From contig NZ_JBEWXT010000001.1 in NCBI RefSeq assembly GCF_040538665.1, forward strand, positions 2,692,501-2,756,500: a stretch of 64,000 nucleotides of DNA, read 5' to 3'. Each line of letters begins with the position of its first letter. Position 1 is the stretch's first letter. Positions 43,318-52,331 of the stretch are shown here, piece by piece. The DNA comes from Aureibaculum sp. 2308TA14-22. Its GTDB lineage: Bacteria; Bacteroidota; Bacteroidia; Flavobacteriales; Flavobacteriaceae. The position numbers and the translations under genes were made by a program. The notes under the pieces are model-generated. The model was not told the DNA's origin. It made no database searches and was given only the letters and a program-made list of their open reading frames with translations.

Positions 43318-43872
43318 TTATTTCCCTACCCTTTTCTCATTATTCTTTACAAAACTAGACCAGCCCGAATAACTTTTATCTCCCACAACCTTTCCATCAT
43401 TATAAAAATGACAAACGGCAGCTGCTAAACCATCGGTGGAATCCAAGTTTTTTGGTAGTTCTTTTAAACTCAATGTACTTTGTAGCATTTTGGCAACCTG
43501 TTCTTTACTGGCATTTCCGTTTCCAGTAATTGCCATTTTTATTTTTTTGGGGGAATATTCCGTAATGGGTATTTGCCTTGAGAGACCCGCGGCCATAGCT
43601 ACACCCTGTGCACGACCCAGCTTTAACATACTCTGCACATTTTTACCAAAAAAAGGGGCCTCAATGGCAATTTCGTCAGGGTGATAATTGTCAATTAATT
43701 CTATTGTACGTTCAAAAATAAGTTTGAGTTTAACGTAGTGATTGGAGTATTTTTTGAGTTGCAATTCGTTCAATTGCATAAACTGCATTTGTTTGTTCAC
43801 CACTTTTATTAACCCAAAACCCATAACGGTGGTTCCGGGATCAATGCCTAATATTATTTTTTCTGAATTCAA
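43318..43872 (-). CDS. ruvC: Holliday junction resolvase RuvC
   Basis: 184 residues. IILGIDPGTT (Asp at 11) and DEIAIEAPF (catalytic Glu) with DSTDGLAAAVCHF near the C-terminus (Asp pair) are the catalytic acidic residues of RuvC. It cuts Holliday junctions symmetrically with RuvAB in recombination and repair. First of three closely spaced genes (ruvC, DUF3667, hemW). ruvA and ruvB are not in this window. Confidence 0.95.
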   Translation of the reverse strand: MNSEKIILGIDPGTTVMGFGLIKVVNKQMQFMQLNELQLKKYSNHYVKLKLIFERTIELIDNYHPDEIAIEAPFFGKNVQSMLKLGRAQGVAMAAGLSRQIPITEYSPKKIKMAITGNGNASKEQVAKMLQSTLSLKELPKNLDSTDGLAAAVCHFYNDGKVVGDKSYSGWSSFVKNNEKRVGK

Positions 43873-43926
43873 GTTCTCTCTTTAACTATGTTTACAAAAC
43901 TAAACAATTCTACGTTGCCAAGGCAT

Positions 43927-44847
43927 CTAATGTCGAAGTTCAAAAGTAGTCACCACTATACCATGATCGGAAGGATACATAATTTCTTTACCGTTAATAA
44001 TCAAAGGTTCATCAAGAAAAGCATTGTACGATTCCGATTTTACAGCTTTTAATTTTGGACTTTTATAAAAAATATAATCTATTCTGTGTTCATCCCTTTT
44101 ACCTTTACCATCCCAAGTAATCCCAGGATGTGAAATAGGGTCGGGGTTTACTTCGCGATAAGAATCTATCAAGCCTATTTCTTCTAGCACCTTAGTGGCA
44201 TACCACGGCACAACTAGATTATTATGGATTGTCGCGGTTTCCTTGCCCCAATCTAAATGTGATGGCGTATTCATATCTCCCCCAAAAATCATCGGAATAG
44301 AATCAGCTTGCGAAGCATATTTCTTGATTGTTGGCAGCACTTTCTGAATCATATTATACCTAGTCTCTGTTCGCTCCCATTCCAATAATTCTTCTGCGGT
44401 CTTACCCATTTTTTCAGGTTCATTATTCCAAGGTAAATAATGAAACCAATTAGAAAAAACATTCATTTTTTGATTGTTAATAATAACTTCTCTACCACCG
44501 AGGTAAAAAGGAAATTCGGTATCAATCCTTTCTCCAAAAGGAAACTTAGAAAAAATAGACAGATTCACACTTTTATCATCTAAAGCTGTTCCTTCTGGGG
44601 CAATCAAATGAAAGTTATATCCTAAAGAGTCAGCTATCATTTTACCAGAACCATAGGTCTCTACCATTACAATAATATCAGGATTTATTTCTTTAATAAT
44701 TTTTATGGCGTTTTGAGGTCCGTTTTCAATATCATTAGCTCCGTGCAAAATATTCCATGCCATTACTTTAAAAGCACTCGTTTGTTCTTGTGTTCTACAA
44801 CTAACCATTAAAATAAAAAAGGTAAAGAAAATAAGTAATCGTTTCAT
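43927..44847 (-). CDS. Endonuclease/exonuclease/phosphatase family lipoprotein
   Basis: 306 residues. The lipoprotein signal has LMVSC (Cys near 17). The EEP fold is marked by MAWNILHG (metal Asn), IVMVETYG (metal Glu), FGGDMNTPSHLDW, HRIDYIFYK and a final PSDHGIVV (catalytic Asp-His). Relatives cleave phosphodiesters or phosphomonoesters outside the cytoplasm. The exact substrate is not evident. Divergent from the flippase-like gene at 44905 across 57 bases. Confidence 0.88.
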   Translation of the reverse strand: MKRLLIFFTFFILMVSCRTQEQTSAFKVMAWNILHGANDIENGPQNAIKIIKEINPDIIVMVETYGSGKMIADSLGYNFHLIAPEGTALDDKSVNLSIFSKFPFGERIDTEFPFYLGGREVIINNQKMNVFSNWFHYLPWNNEPEKMGKTAEELLEWERTETRYNMIQKVLPTIKKYASQADSIPMIFGGDMNTPSHLDWGKETATIHNNLVVPWYATKVLEEIGLIDSYREVNPDPISHPGITWDGKGKRDEHRIDYIFYKSPKLKAVKSESYNAFLDEPLIINGKEIMYPSDHGIVVTTFELRH

Positions 44848-44904
44848 TCTATTTGTATTTCAATTTTCAAATATTAGTTTTACTTTGCACTAAAATACAA
44901 TTCG

Positions 44905-45858
44905 TTGCCAAATAAAACCAAACATTTCTTCTTTTTTCTGATAAAATTGGCCATTGTGGTCGGGGCGTTTTATTTTATCTACAACAAAACCATTCATAAT
45001 GATCAGCTTAGTATTCAAGATTTTACCAATCAACTTGAACAAAGTGTCTTTACAAGCTATAAATCCATCTTATTATTATTGATTTTAACAATCTGTAATT
45101 GGTTATTTGAAATTTTAAAATGGAAAACATTGGTTTTAAGCATCAAAAAAATATCCTTATATGATGCTTTTCGACAAAGTTTAGGTTCATTAACTGCATC
45201 CTTATTTACCCCCAACCGAATTGGCGAATACGGTGCAAAAGCTTTTTATTTTAAAAAAGGGAATAGGCGAAAAATACTATTGCTCAATCTGCTTGGAAAC
45301 ATAAGTCAAATGTCAGTTACAGTAGTTTTAGGGTTAATCGGATTGGTTTATGTGGTAACCCATTTTGATGTTGACATTGATTTTCATCGGTTTAGGAAAA
45401 TAGGTTATATTTTAGTATTAGTTGTACTATTTTTAATTGGTGGAAGCCTCAAAGGGTCAAAAAAAATCAGAGGTTTTTATATTGATAAAATAACTGATTT
45501 CATAAAAAATATGCCAGTAGATTTACATCTAAAAATTATATTGTTCTCATTAGTTAGGTATATTATTTTCTCGCATCAGTTTTATTTTTTACTCACTATT
45601 TTCGGGGTTAACGTTGATTATTTAACTTGTATGAGCTTAATTACATCTATGTATTTTCTAGCTTCAATTGTGCCTAGTTTAGCACTGCTAGATTGGCTGG
45701 TAAAAGGCTCTGTTGCCATTTGGGTATTTAGTCTAATTGGTGTAAATGAATTGGTAATTGTAACTATTTCCTTATTAATGTGGATATTAAATTTTGGAAT
45801 ACCAGCAGTTATTGGCAGCTACTTTGTATTAAATTTTAACACCGCTCAACAAAGATGA
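44905..45858 (+). CDS. Lysylphosphatidylglycerol synthase TM region / UPF0104 flippase-like protein
   Basis: 317 residues with about eight hydrophobic helices. The pattern ILLLLILTICNWLFEILKW followed by ASLFTPNRIGEYGAKAFYF matches the transmembrane region of LPG synthase (AglD/UPF0104 family). There is no C-terminal aminoacyltransferase domain, so it is a lipid-flippase-like or undefined membrane protein. No ATG is available in frame: the start is TTG at 44905. Its stop overlaps the glycosyltransferase start by four bases, suggesting joint function in lipid or glycan export. Confidence 0.8.
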   Translation: MPNKTKHFFFFLIKLAIVVGAFYFIYNKTIHNDQLSIQDFTNQLEQSVFTSYKSILLLLILTICNWLFEILKWKTLVLSIKKISLYDAFRQSLGSLTASLFTPNRIGEYGAKAFYFKKGNRRKILLLNLLGNISQMSVTVVLGLIGLVYVVTHFDVDIDFHRFRKIGYILVLVVLFLIGGSLKGSKKIRGFYIDKITDFIKNMPVDLHLKIILFSLVRYIIFSHQFYFLLTIFGVNVDYLTCMSLITSMYFLASIVPSLALLDWLVKGSVAIWVFSLIGVNELVIVTISLLMWILNFGIPAVIGSYFVLNFNTAQQR

Positions 45859-46982
45859 TACTGCCTTCAATTATCATAGTATTGTGTTATGGAGTGTTAA
45901 TAATCACTCTGGGTATCGGATTTAATAAGGTAAAGGAATTTACACCATCTGTTGAAATCCCCAAAACTAAATTTTCGATTATTATTCCCTTTCGGAATGA
46001 AGAAAATAATCTGACTGAACTACTTAATAGTCTTTCATTACTCAATTACCCTAAAGAACTTTTTGAAATTTTGATGATTGATGATGATTCTGATGATGAT
46101 TCAATAAAAATCATCGAGCTGTCTAAAACCAGATACCCCAATTTACCCATTCTCATTTTAGAAAACTTAAGAGAGTCTACTTCTCCCAAAAAAGATGCTA
46201 TTGAAACTGCCATAAATAAAGCACAATTTGACTGGATTATCACTACCGATGCCGATTGCATTGTACCAAAAAATTGGCTACAAACTTTTGATGCTTTTAT
46301 ACAAACCCATCAACCTAAATTAGTGGCTACACCAGTAACTTATATAGTTGGAAACTCATTTTTAGAACAATTTCAATTGTTTGATTTCTTAAGTCTGCAA
46401 GCAGCAACTATTGGAGGATTTGGTCTTAACAAACCCTTTTTATGCAACGGAGCCAATCTTTGTTATCAAAAATCGGTATATTTTGAAGTAAACGGTTTTG
46501 AAGGCAATGCACACATTGCCAGTGGTGATGATATTTTTTTAATGGAAAAAATAAAAAACAAATTTCCTAATGGTGTTCAGTTTTTAAAGTCTAAAGATGC
46601 TCTCGTTTATACGAAACCTCAACCTACACTCAAATCTTTAATTTCACAACGTGTACGTTGGGCGGCAAAAACATCATCGGTCAAGACTACTTTTACCAAA
46701 TTGGTAGGAGTTATAGTTTTTATAATTAATTTTTTATTGGTTTTGACAGTATTTATGGTTTTGGCCAAGCTAGTTTTATGGCAACATCTACTCCTCCTAT
46801 TTATGGTTAAATTGGTTTTAGACCTTTCCCTGTTATTAAAAGTGTTCTTCCTTTTTAAACAACCTTTTAATGTTCCATTGTATTTGCTGAGTAGTTTATG
46901 CTACCCATTTTTTAGTATGTTTGTGATTGCTCTTTCTTTCAACAAAGGATTTCGATGGAAAGGAAGAAGCTTTAAAAAATAA
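45855..46982 (+). CDS. Family 2 glycosyltransferase, membrane-bound
   Basis: 375 residues. An N-terminal helix is followed by a GT-A domain: SIIIPFRNEENNLTELLNSL, the IDDDSDD nucleotide-sugar site, TTDADCIV (DxD metal motif) and FLCNGANLCYQKS. A QxxRW motif (SQRVRWAAK) marks a processive-type active site. Two or three C-terminal helices complete it. It would transfer a sugar from a nucleotide donor to a lipid or carotenoid-like acceptor at the inner membrane. Overlaps the flippase-like gene by four bases and is followed three bases later by the Bax-inhibitor family gene. Confidence 0.88.
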   Translation: MILPSIIIVLCYGVLIITLGIGFNKVKEFTPSVEIPKTKFSIIIPFRNEENNLTELLNSLSLLNYPKELFEILMIDDDSDDDSIKIIELSKTRYPNLPILILENLRESTSPKKDAIETAINKAQFDWIITTDADCIVPKNWLQTFDAFIQTHQPKLVATPVTYIVGNSFLEQFQLFDFLSLQAATIGGFGLNKPFLCNGANLCYQKSVYFEVNGFEGNAHIASGDDIFLMEKIKNKFPNGVQFLKSKDALVYTKPQPTLKSLISQRVRWAAKTSSVKTTFTKLVGVIVFIINFLLVLTVFMVLAKLVLWQHLLLLFMVKLVLDLSLLLKVFFLFKQPFNVPLYLLSSLCYPFFSMFVIALSFNKGFRWKGRSFKK

Positions 46983-46985
46983 CCA

Positions 46986-47726
46986 ATGGCAAACCTAAAC
47001 TACAACACTTCAAATCCCGTTTTTAGCCGCTATATCTGGAAATACGGTCGAAGTTCGGCTTCAAAAATGACCTTAAACGGCATTTTTATAAAGTCGCTAT
47101 TTTCCATAATGCTAGTTGGGGTAACAACGTGGTATGTATGGGATTTAGTTAACAAAGGGCAAGATGTACAATATTACACCTATGGAGGATTAGCAGCAGC
47201 GGTTGTATTTAGTATTATAACTTCTTATAAAAAGAAATGGTCGCCCATTACAACTCCACTTTACGCCTTATCAAAAGGGTTGTTTTTGGGCGGTATTTCT
47301 GCGTATGCTGAAATTCGTTTTGAAGGCATGCCTATGCGTGCAGTTAGTGTCACTATTCTTACTTTTTTTATTATGCTTTTGCTTTATAAAGCAAGAATTG
47401 TTGTGGTTACCAAACGGTTTAGAAGTGTTATAATTACATCCATCATAACCATAATGAGCATTTATGTTATCAGTTGGATATTAAATTTCTTTGGTATTGC
47501 CACACCTTATATTTGGGGAACTTCCTATTTTGCCATTGGGTTTAATATTATTGCCGCAATGGTTGCATCATTCTCCTTAATGCTCGATTTCGATTTTATA
47601 GACAGAAAGCTCTACAAAGCACCAAAATATTACGAATGGGTGGCTACTTGGGGCTTATTGGTTACATTGATATGGTTGTATGTAGAAGTATTACGGTTGA
47701 TGAAAAAATTAGCAATTAGGTTCTAA
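46986..47726 (+). CDS. Bax inhibitor-1 / YccA-type membrane protein
   Basis: 246 residues, seven predicted helices. NYNTSNPVFSRY and MTLNGIFIKSLFSIML, followed by PLYALSKGLFLGGISAYAEI and DFDFIDRKLYKAPKYYEW, fit the longer Bax inhibitor-1 subgroup of bacteria (TMBIM-like, with a conserved Asp pair near the C-terminus that controls calcium leak in characterised homologues). Role here unknown. It follows the glycosyltransferase gene by three bases and ends the plus-strand operon; two bases separate it from the convergent lipoprotein gene. Confidence 0.85.
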   Translation: MANLNYNTSNPVFSRYIWKYGRSSASKMTLNGIFIKSLFSIMLVGVTTWYVWDLVNKGQDVQYYTYGGLAAAVVFSIITSYKKKWSPITTPLYALSKGLFLGGISAYAEIRFEGMPMRAVSVTILTFFIMLLLYKARIVVVTKRFRSVIITSIITIMSIYVISWILNFFGIATPYIWGTSYFAIGFNIIAAMVASFSLMLDFDFIDRKLYKAPKYYEWVATWGLLVTLIWLYVEVLRLMKKLAIRF

Positions 47727-47727
47727 C

Positions 47728-48210
47728 CTAAATCGTCTTCACCTCAACCGCCATTCTATATTGCGATTTTACAAAAATGCCACGCTTAACAGCAGGTTTC
47801 ATCGTTGGTAAACGGTCAATACTTTGTTCTAGTATTTGTTTAAAATCAGGAATCTGATCATCAATAGCAGCCGTAGAATTTACATTTACCAAACTTGCCC
47901 TGCCTGTATTATCAATCAGAATATCTATCCATGCTGTATCGTTTATTGCTTTTTTGACCTTAATATCTTCTTGTCCCAAAGATTCAGTCAATTTTTGGGG
48001 CAACGTTTTGTAAAAACACGTTTTTTGATTATCATTTTCAGCGTAATTTTCACATTCCGGAAATATAGGGTACGTATCTACTTTGGTAAAATCAATGATA
48101 GAATTAGAAACTTCCAAATTACTTTTTGACGTAGAAGAACTAGTCGAAAAATACTCACATGAAGTAAGTAAAAGTATAAAAAAAAGAAAACTGAAGGTTC
48201 GCCTTAGCAT
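47728..48210 (-). CDS. TonB-C-like lipoprotein
   Basis: 160 residues. Lipoprotein signal LLTSC (Cys near 18), a Ser-rich linker, then a domain starting YPIFPECEN with CF some 15 residues later and KPAVKRGIFVKSQYRMAV at the end. The same PIFPxCEN...CF layout occurs in the M56 protein at 49525-51297, so both carry the TonB C-terminal-like fold common in Bacteroidota. With a lipid anchor rather than a TonB helix it cannot be a normal energy transducer. Just downstream of the TPR gene on the same strand (46-base gap). Confidence 0.75.
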   Translation of the reverse strand: MLRRTFSFLFFILLLTSCEYFSTSSSTSKSNLEVSNSIIDFTKVDTYPIFPECENYAENDNQKTCFYKTLPQKLTESLGQEDIKVKKAINDTAWIDILIDNTGRASLVNVNSTAAIDDQIPDFKQILEQSIDRLPTMKPAVKRGIFVKSQYRMAVEVKTI

Positions 48211-48256
48211 TGTTTGTTCTAAAACAACGAAAGTACAATTTTTTGATAAAATAATC

Positions 48257-49507
48257 TTATTTCTCAGGCTCTGCTTTCATAAAAAGTTCTTTCTTAATGT
48301 CTTTAATACGAGATTTCGCGTATAAAGTAGATTTTTTATCATAAGTGGAGAATTTTTCTACATACTTTTCAAAGTGCTTTAAGGCAATCTTTTTATCCTT
48401 ATAAAAATCGTCTGATAACATTGCTATTTGAAACAATAGTTGGTAATTTCTAGAGTTATTTTCAAAACCTTTCTGAAAAGATGCTATAGCTTTTTTAACT
48501 TCTTTTTGTTCTAATTGCACCTTACCTAGTTCAAAATAATTCTTGTCAACATCTGGTTTTTGAAATGCAATAGACATGTGAAAAGTCATTTCTGCTTTTT
48601 TATATTCTTTCATAGCCGCATGCACCAACCCTATATTAAATAGATTATTTGCATCCCTAAAATCTGACTTTCTTACTTTATTAAAATACAGAAGAGCGTT
48701 TTCATAGTCTTCTAATTTAAAATAACTTAACCCAAATAATTTATTGACAAAAGGTGTTATAAAATTTTGGCTCTCTAATTTTTTTAGATAAACCAGCGTA
48801 CTATCATATTCTTTTTCTAAAAATTCGTATTGAGCTTTAAGTTGTAAAAAATTCAGATTATCAGCATTAATTGCTAAACCTCTATCTATAAAAATTCCTG
48901 CGGAATCCCTAACCTTTACCTTATTGAAAAATTTAGCCAATTGATAAATACTTTTAACGTGAGCTGAATCTAATTTATAAGCTCTTAAATAAGATTTAGT
49001 AGGGTCTTTTTTAATTTTTTCATAAGCTTCACCCAACTCATAATGATAATTAGGATTGGTCGAATCTTTCTCAACTAAACCATTTAGCAAATCAATAGCT
49101 TTAGCCGTTTTTCTGTTTGCGGCATACAGCTTTGCTAAATTGTACTGTAATAATAAATTATCTGGGTTGGCTTTTAATACTTCACTTTGCAGTTTAATTG
49201 CTTTTACGGTATTGCCCGTATATTGATAGCATTTACCTAATTGTTCTTTTATTTTGTCGGATGGTTTTAAATTATAAACCTTATTATAGTAATCTATGGC
49301 ATTCGCATAATTGCCCGTTTTACGGTAAATATCTGCTATTTTTTGTAGCACCTCGGCAGTTGGGTTTTCTTCGGCTTTTAATTTTTGCAACGCCACTTGA
49401 TAATCACCCTTTTCTAAATACTCATCTGCAATAACCAAAACCGATGTTTGAGCATCAGTTTTGGCTATACATATTATAAAAAGCAATAGAACTAATTTTT
49501 TTCTCAT
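48257..49507 (-). CDS. Exported tetratricopeptide-repeat protein
   Basis: 416 residues from ATG 49507 (an upstream TTG at 49519 is unlikely because it would precede a well-formed signal peptide, MRKKLVLLLFIICIAKTDAQ). At least eight TPR units follow, such as GNYANAIDYYNKVYNLKPSD and EDYENALLYFNKVRKSDFRD. TPRs scaffold protein complexes, here in the periplasm. The gene begins 17 bases after the stop of the M56 gene and so belongs to the BlaI/M56 operon, suggesting the TPR protein is an output or a sensor partner of that system. Confidence 0.85.
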   Translation of the reverse strand: MRKKLVLLLFIICIAKTDAQTSVLVIADEYLEKGDYQVALQKLKAEENPTAEVLQKIADIYRKTGNYANAIDYYNKVYNLKPSDKIKEQLGKCYQYTGNTVKAIKLQSEVLKANPDNLLLQYNLAKLYAANRKTAKAIDLLNGLVEKDSTNPNYHYELGEAYEKIKKDPTKSYLRAYKLDSAHVKSIYQLAKFFNKVKVRDSAGIFIDRGLAINADNLNFLQLKAQYEFLEKEYDSTLVYLKKLESQNFITPFVNKLFGLSYFKLEDYENALLYFNKVRKSDFRDANNLFNIGLVHAAMKEYKKAEMTFHMSIAFQKPDVDKNYFELGKVQLEQKEVKKAIASFQKGFENNSRNYQLLFQIAMLSDDFYKDKKIALKHFEKYVEKFSTYDKKSTLYAKSRIKDIKKELFMKAEPEK

Positions 49508-49524
49508 AGTAAAAATCAATGGTA

Positions 49525-51297
49525 CTACATTGTAATTTTATAATTGTTGTTTTCATTTATTTTAAATTCCGTTTGTGGTAATCCTTTAAAATTAAAAACT
49601 AGAGTTTCACCTTTATTAGCCTTAATTTTAAAATTTCCATCAAAATCAGTAACAACAGCTGCACTTTTACCTTTAACAGAAATAGCAACTCCCGGAAGCC
49701 CTTTTAATTTTCCTGAAACGTTGCCGTTTACATTACCATAAATTACACCCTGTTTTAGAGTGTTGTTAATTGAAGCTAATACTTTAGGTTGGCTTTCAAG
49801 TTTACTTTTTTGATAATTAACACCATGTTTTTGATCTTCGCTATTGGTAACCATTAAGGTAATGGGCAAGGTATATTTTACCGCTACTTTTTTTCCTTCA
49901 TATTCACCCGGAATCATTTTAGGAAGGCTTTTTATCACTCTTATGGCCTCTTTCACTAAATCAGCATGTGGAGCACGAGCTCTTACTGCTGTAACACTTC
50001 CATCCTTGCCAATCTTAAACTGTACATAAACCTTGTTTTCTCCTGGTTCTAATTGCAATGTTTTGGTTAAGCCCATATTAAATTTCTGGCCAACATATTT
50101 TTGAATGCTTTCTTGAAAGCATTTTTTAGGATCTTCAGCATTTTCGCAATCAGGAAAAATAGGTGCATTTTCTATGGCAGCAAAGGGTACGCCATTTTTT
50201 ATAACAATCTCATCAATAGGCCTAGATTCTACTTCTTCTTTTCCTGAAATATGACTATTGACTTCTTCTTTTTTTTTGAGCAAATATAAATAAAGTGCCT
50301 CTTTTGTCATTTGCTTCCTATCATCATTTCCATTATCCGCCTTTTTCAATTCTTCAATAATCTTATTCAATCTTTCATCAATAAATTTTTTTGTTTCAGG
50401 ACTCTCTATTGTTATTTCTTCAAGTGGAGTTTCCTTCTCAATAATAGGTTCCGCCTTTTCACAGGAAGTATAGGCCAACATTCCTAGCAATGCAGGTATT
50501 AACAATGCATACTTAAATTTTAACAGTTGTTTTGATTTGTTTTTGTTTAACATAACGATACGTTTTTTAAGTAATGATTTTTTAAAAAATGGGTTAATAA
50601 ATGATATATTTTGTGTGCTAAAAGTTTCAGCCAATAAATTATTGAAATAGATTGCTTTGCTTTCAGCTTTTATTGCTTTTGAGTCGGCTATAAATTCATG
50701 AAGTTCTGCTACTCTGGCCTGGTACAAATAACTATAAGGGTTGAACCAAAACACAATTTTTTGGAGTTCAAAAAATAACAGATCTAAGCTGTGTTTTTGT
50801 TTAACATGCACCAGTTCATGTTCAATAATCTGTGATTTATTGCTACGCTCTTTACCTAAAAAAATATAGTTAAAGAAAGAGAAAGCCTTGTTGTTTTTTA
50901 ACCATACCAAATAATAACTAGAGGTAAACTCTTTATCATTGGTAGTAATTAATTTTATAATCTTATAAAGTCTTAAGACAAAAAAAGTTTTAGCGACCAA
51001 AACACCAAACCAAAAAATAACTTTTAAGACCAAAAAGAACAGCATTGACCAATCGAATTGCTGCTCTATTACCGCAGATGGATTTAATACCACCTCGGGC
51101 AATAGTACCAAATATTCTTGAGGTATCATTTCTTGGACTTGATTAATTTTAATTGACGGTATAACATAAGCCAAAACTGAAGTAGCCAATAAGTAAACTC
51201 TATTCCATTGAAAAAAGGTCTCTCTTTTCAACAACAAATCATAAAACGCTAAAAATAGTGTTTGGAACAATAACACTTTGATAATATAGTCTAACAT
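49525..51297 (-). CDS. M56 (BlaR1-like) metallopeptidase with TonB-C-like and CarboxypepD_reg-like domains
   Basis: 590 residues. N-terminal helices, then HELVHVKQKHSLD (HExxH) and ELHEFIADSKA give the M56 protease. A helix near residue 250 passes to the periplasm. The periplasmic part has a coiled segment, a TonB C-terminal-like domain (APIFPDCEN, KCFQ, ending VKYTLPITLMV) and a terminal carboxypeptidase-regulatory-like beta domain (KGLPGVAISVKG, VVTDFDGNFKIKA). It should control the BlaI-type repressor encoded just upstream. The last two domains resemble parts of TonB-dependent receptors and may sense outer-membrane events (inference). Confidence 0.85.
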   Translation of the reverse strand: MLDYIIKVLLFQTLFLAFYDLLLKRETFFQWNRVYLLATSVLAYVIPSIKINQVQEMIPQEYLVLLPEVVLNPSAVIEQQFDWSMLFFLVLKVIFWFGVLVAKTFFVLRLYKIIKLITTNDKEFTSSYYLVWLKNNKAFSFFNYIFLGKERSNKSQIIEHELVHVKQKHSLDLLFFELQKIVFWFNPYSYLYQARVAELHEFIADSKAIKAESKAIYFNNLLAETFSTQNISFINPFFKKSLLKKRIVMLNKNKSKQLLKFKYALLIPALLGMLAYTSCEKAEPIIEKETPLEEITIESPETKKFIDERLNKIIEELKKADNGNDDRKQMTKEALYLYLLKKKEEVNSHISGKEEVESRPIDEIVIKNGVPFAAIENAPIFPDCENAEDPKKCFQESIQKYVGQKFNMGLTKTLQLEPGENKVYVQFKIGKDGSVTAVRARAPHADLVKEAIRVIKSLPKMIPGEYEGKKVAVKYTLPITLMVTNSEDQKHGVNYQKSKLESQPKVLASINNTLKQGVIYGNVNGNVSGKLKGLPGVAISVKGKSAAVVTDFDGNFKIKANKGETLVFNFKGLPQTEFKINENNNYKITM

Positions 51298-51303
51298 AAT
51301 TGT

Positions 51304-51672
51304 TTAATTCTCTGACTCTTTGTCATTAATTTCCTTTAAAATTCCTTCTAATTCTTTTAAGCTCACATCGTTTTTTTCTACAAAAAAGGACACCATACTT
51401 TTAAAAGAACCTCCAAAATAGCCATTCATGAGCTTGTGCAAACTCTGATTGCTGTACGATGATTTTTCCACCAAAGGAAAATATTTATAGCCCTTGCCAT
51501 GCGTTTCGTGATCAACGAATTTCTTATCCTCCAAAATTCTAACTATCGTAGAAACAGTATTATACGCGGGTTTTGGTTCAGGAAATTTTTCAATAATTTC
51601 TTTTACGTTACATAATTTTAATTGCCACATAATCTGCATAATCTGCTCTTCTGCCTTTGTTAATTGTTTCAT
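51304..51672 (-). CDS. BlaI/MecI-family transcriptional repressor (second copy)
   Basis: 122 residues. LTKAEEQIMQIMWQLKLCNV and YNTVSTIVRILEDKKFVDHE form the winged helix-turn-helix, while the C-terminal half is for dimerisation. Similar to, but clearly different from, the repressor at 36082-36447. It heads an operon with the M56 gene (6-base gap) and the TPR gene. Two palindromic operator-like sites lie upstream, so it probably represses its own operon. Confidence 0.9.
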   Translation of the reverse strand: MKQLTKAEEQIMQIMWQLKLCNVKEIIEKFPEPKPAYNTVSTIVRILEDKKFVDHETHGKGYKYFPLVEKSSYSNQSLHKLMNGYFGGSFKSMVSFFVEKNDVSLKELEGILKEINDKESEN

Positions 51673-51701
51673 TTTTTAGGTTTTGAATGAATTTTATTTG
51701 A

Positions 51702-51742
51702 CAAATATAACTAAATATTTAGTTTAAACTAATTTTTTAGTT
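51702..51742 (-). promoter_or_regulatory. Promoter and twin palindromic operators of the second BlaI/M56 operon
   Basis: On the minus strand the -7 element is TATATTTG (51702-51709). Immediately upstream are AACTAAATATTTAGTT (51709-51724, a perfect 16-base palindrome) and AACTAATTTTTTAGTT (51727-51742, 6-base arms). Their shared core AACTAA...TTAGTT, repeated 18 bases apart, is the expected shape for cooperative binding of two repressor dimers. Confidence 0.75.
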
Positions 51743-51794
51743 ATATATTTTGTAACAAACTTTATTTATCTTCGTCAAATAAGTAAAAAATTAA

Positions 51795-52298
51795 ATGGAT
51801 ATATTTTTATTAATTCTTGGTGGATGCCTAATGTTTCTAGGCTTGGTCGGCTCTTTTTTACCTGTACTACCTGGGCCTTTTACCGGATGGCTAGGTTTAC
51901 TAGTACTACACTTAACTGATGCCGTACCTATGAATTGGACTTTTTTAGGAGTAACTTTAGGCGTTGCCTTATTTATTTGGATATTAGATTATATAATTCC
52001 TGCTATGGGTACTAAAAAATTTGGTGGCAGTAAATCTGGAGCCATTGGCACCACAATTGGATTACTAATAGGCTTATTCTCACCCATACCTTTTGGCTTC
52101 ATTATAGGAGCATTTGTTGGTGCTTTTATTGGGGAAATGATGCACGATAGCAAAGACACCAAGCGAGCCGTTAGGGCTAGCTTCGGTTCTTTTTTAGGTT
52201 TCCTATTCTCTACAACTGTAAAATTTTTGGTGAGTATGGTATTTTTGGTATTGTTTGTAAGTAAGGCTTATGACCATTGGCACCTCATAGTTGGATAA
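51795..52298 (+). CDS. DUF456 family membrane protein
   Basis: 167 residues, mostly hydrophobic with Gly-rich helices: LLILGGCLMFLGLVGSFLPV, LPGPFTGWLGLL, the KFGGSKSGAIGTTIGLLIGL segment and FGFIIGAFVGAFIGE are DUF456 landmarks. The paired glycine-zipper-like segments suggest a pore or oligomer, but the function of the family is unknown. A stem-loop begins eight bases after its stop. Confidence 0.85.
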   Translation: MDIFLLILGGCLMFLGLVGSFLPVLPGPFTGWLGLLVLHLTDAVPMNWTFLGVTLGVALFIWILDYIIPAMGTKKFGGSKSGAIGTTIGLLIGLFSPIPFGFIIGAFVGAFIGEMMHDSKDTKRAVRASFGSFLGFLFSTTVKFLVSMVFLVLFVSKAYDHWHLIVG

Positions 52299-52305
52299 AT
52301 AAAAA

Positions 52306-52331
52306 AAGACTTTCCAAAAGTGAAAAGTCTT
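52306..52331. terminator. Hairpin after the DUF456 gene
   Basis: AAGACTTT (52306-52313) pairs with AAAGTCTT (52324-52331) around a 10-base loop. The seven-A run before it becomes a T-tract on the minus strand. On the plus strand the tail is only weakly T-rich, so efficiency in the gene's own direction is uncertain. Confidence 0.45.
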
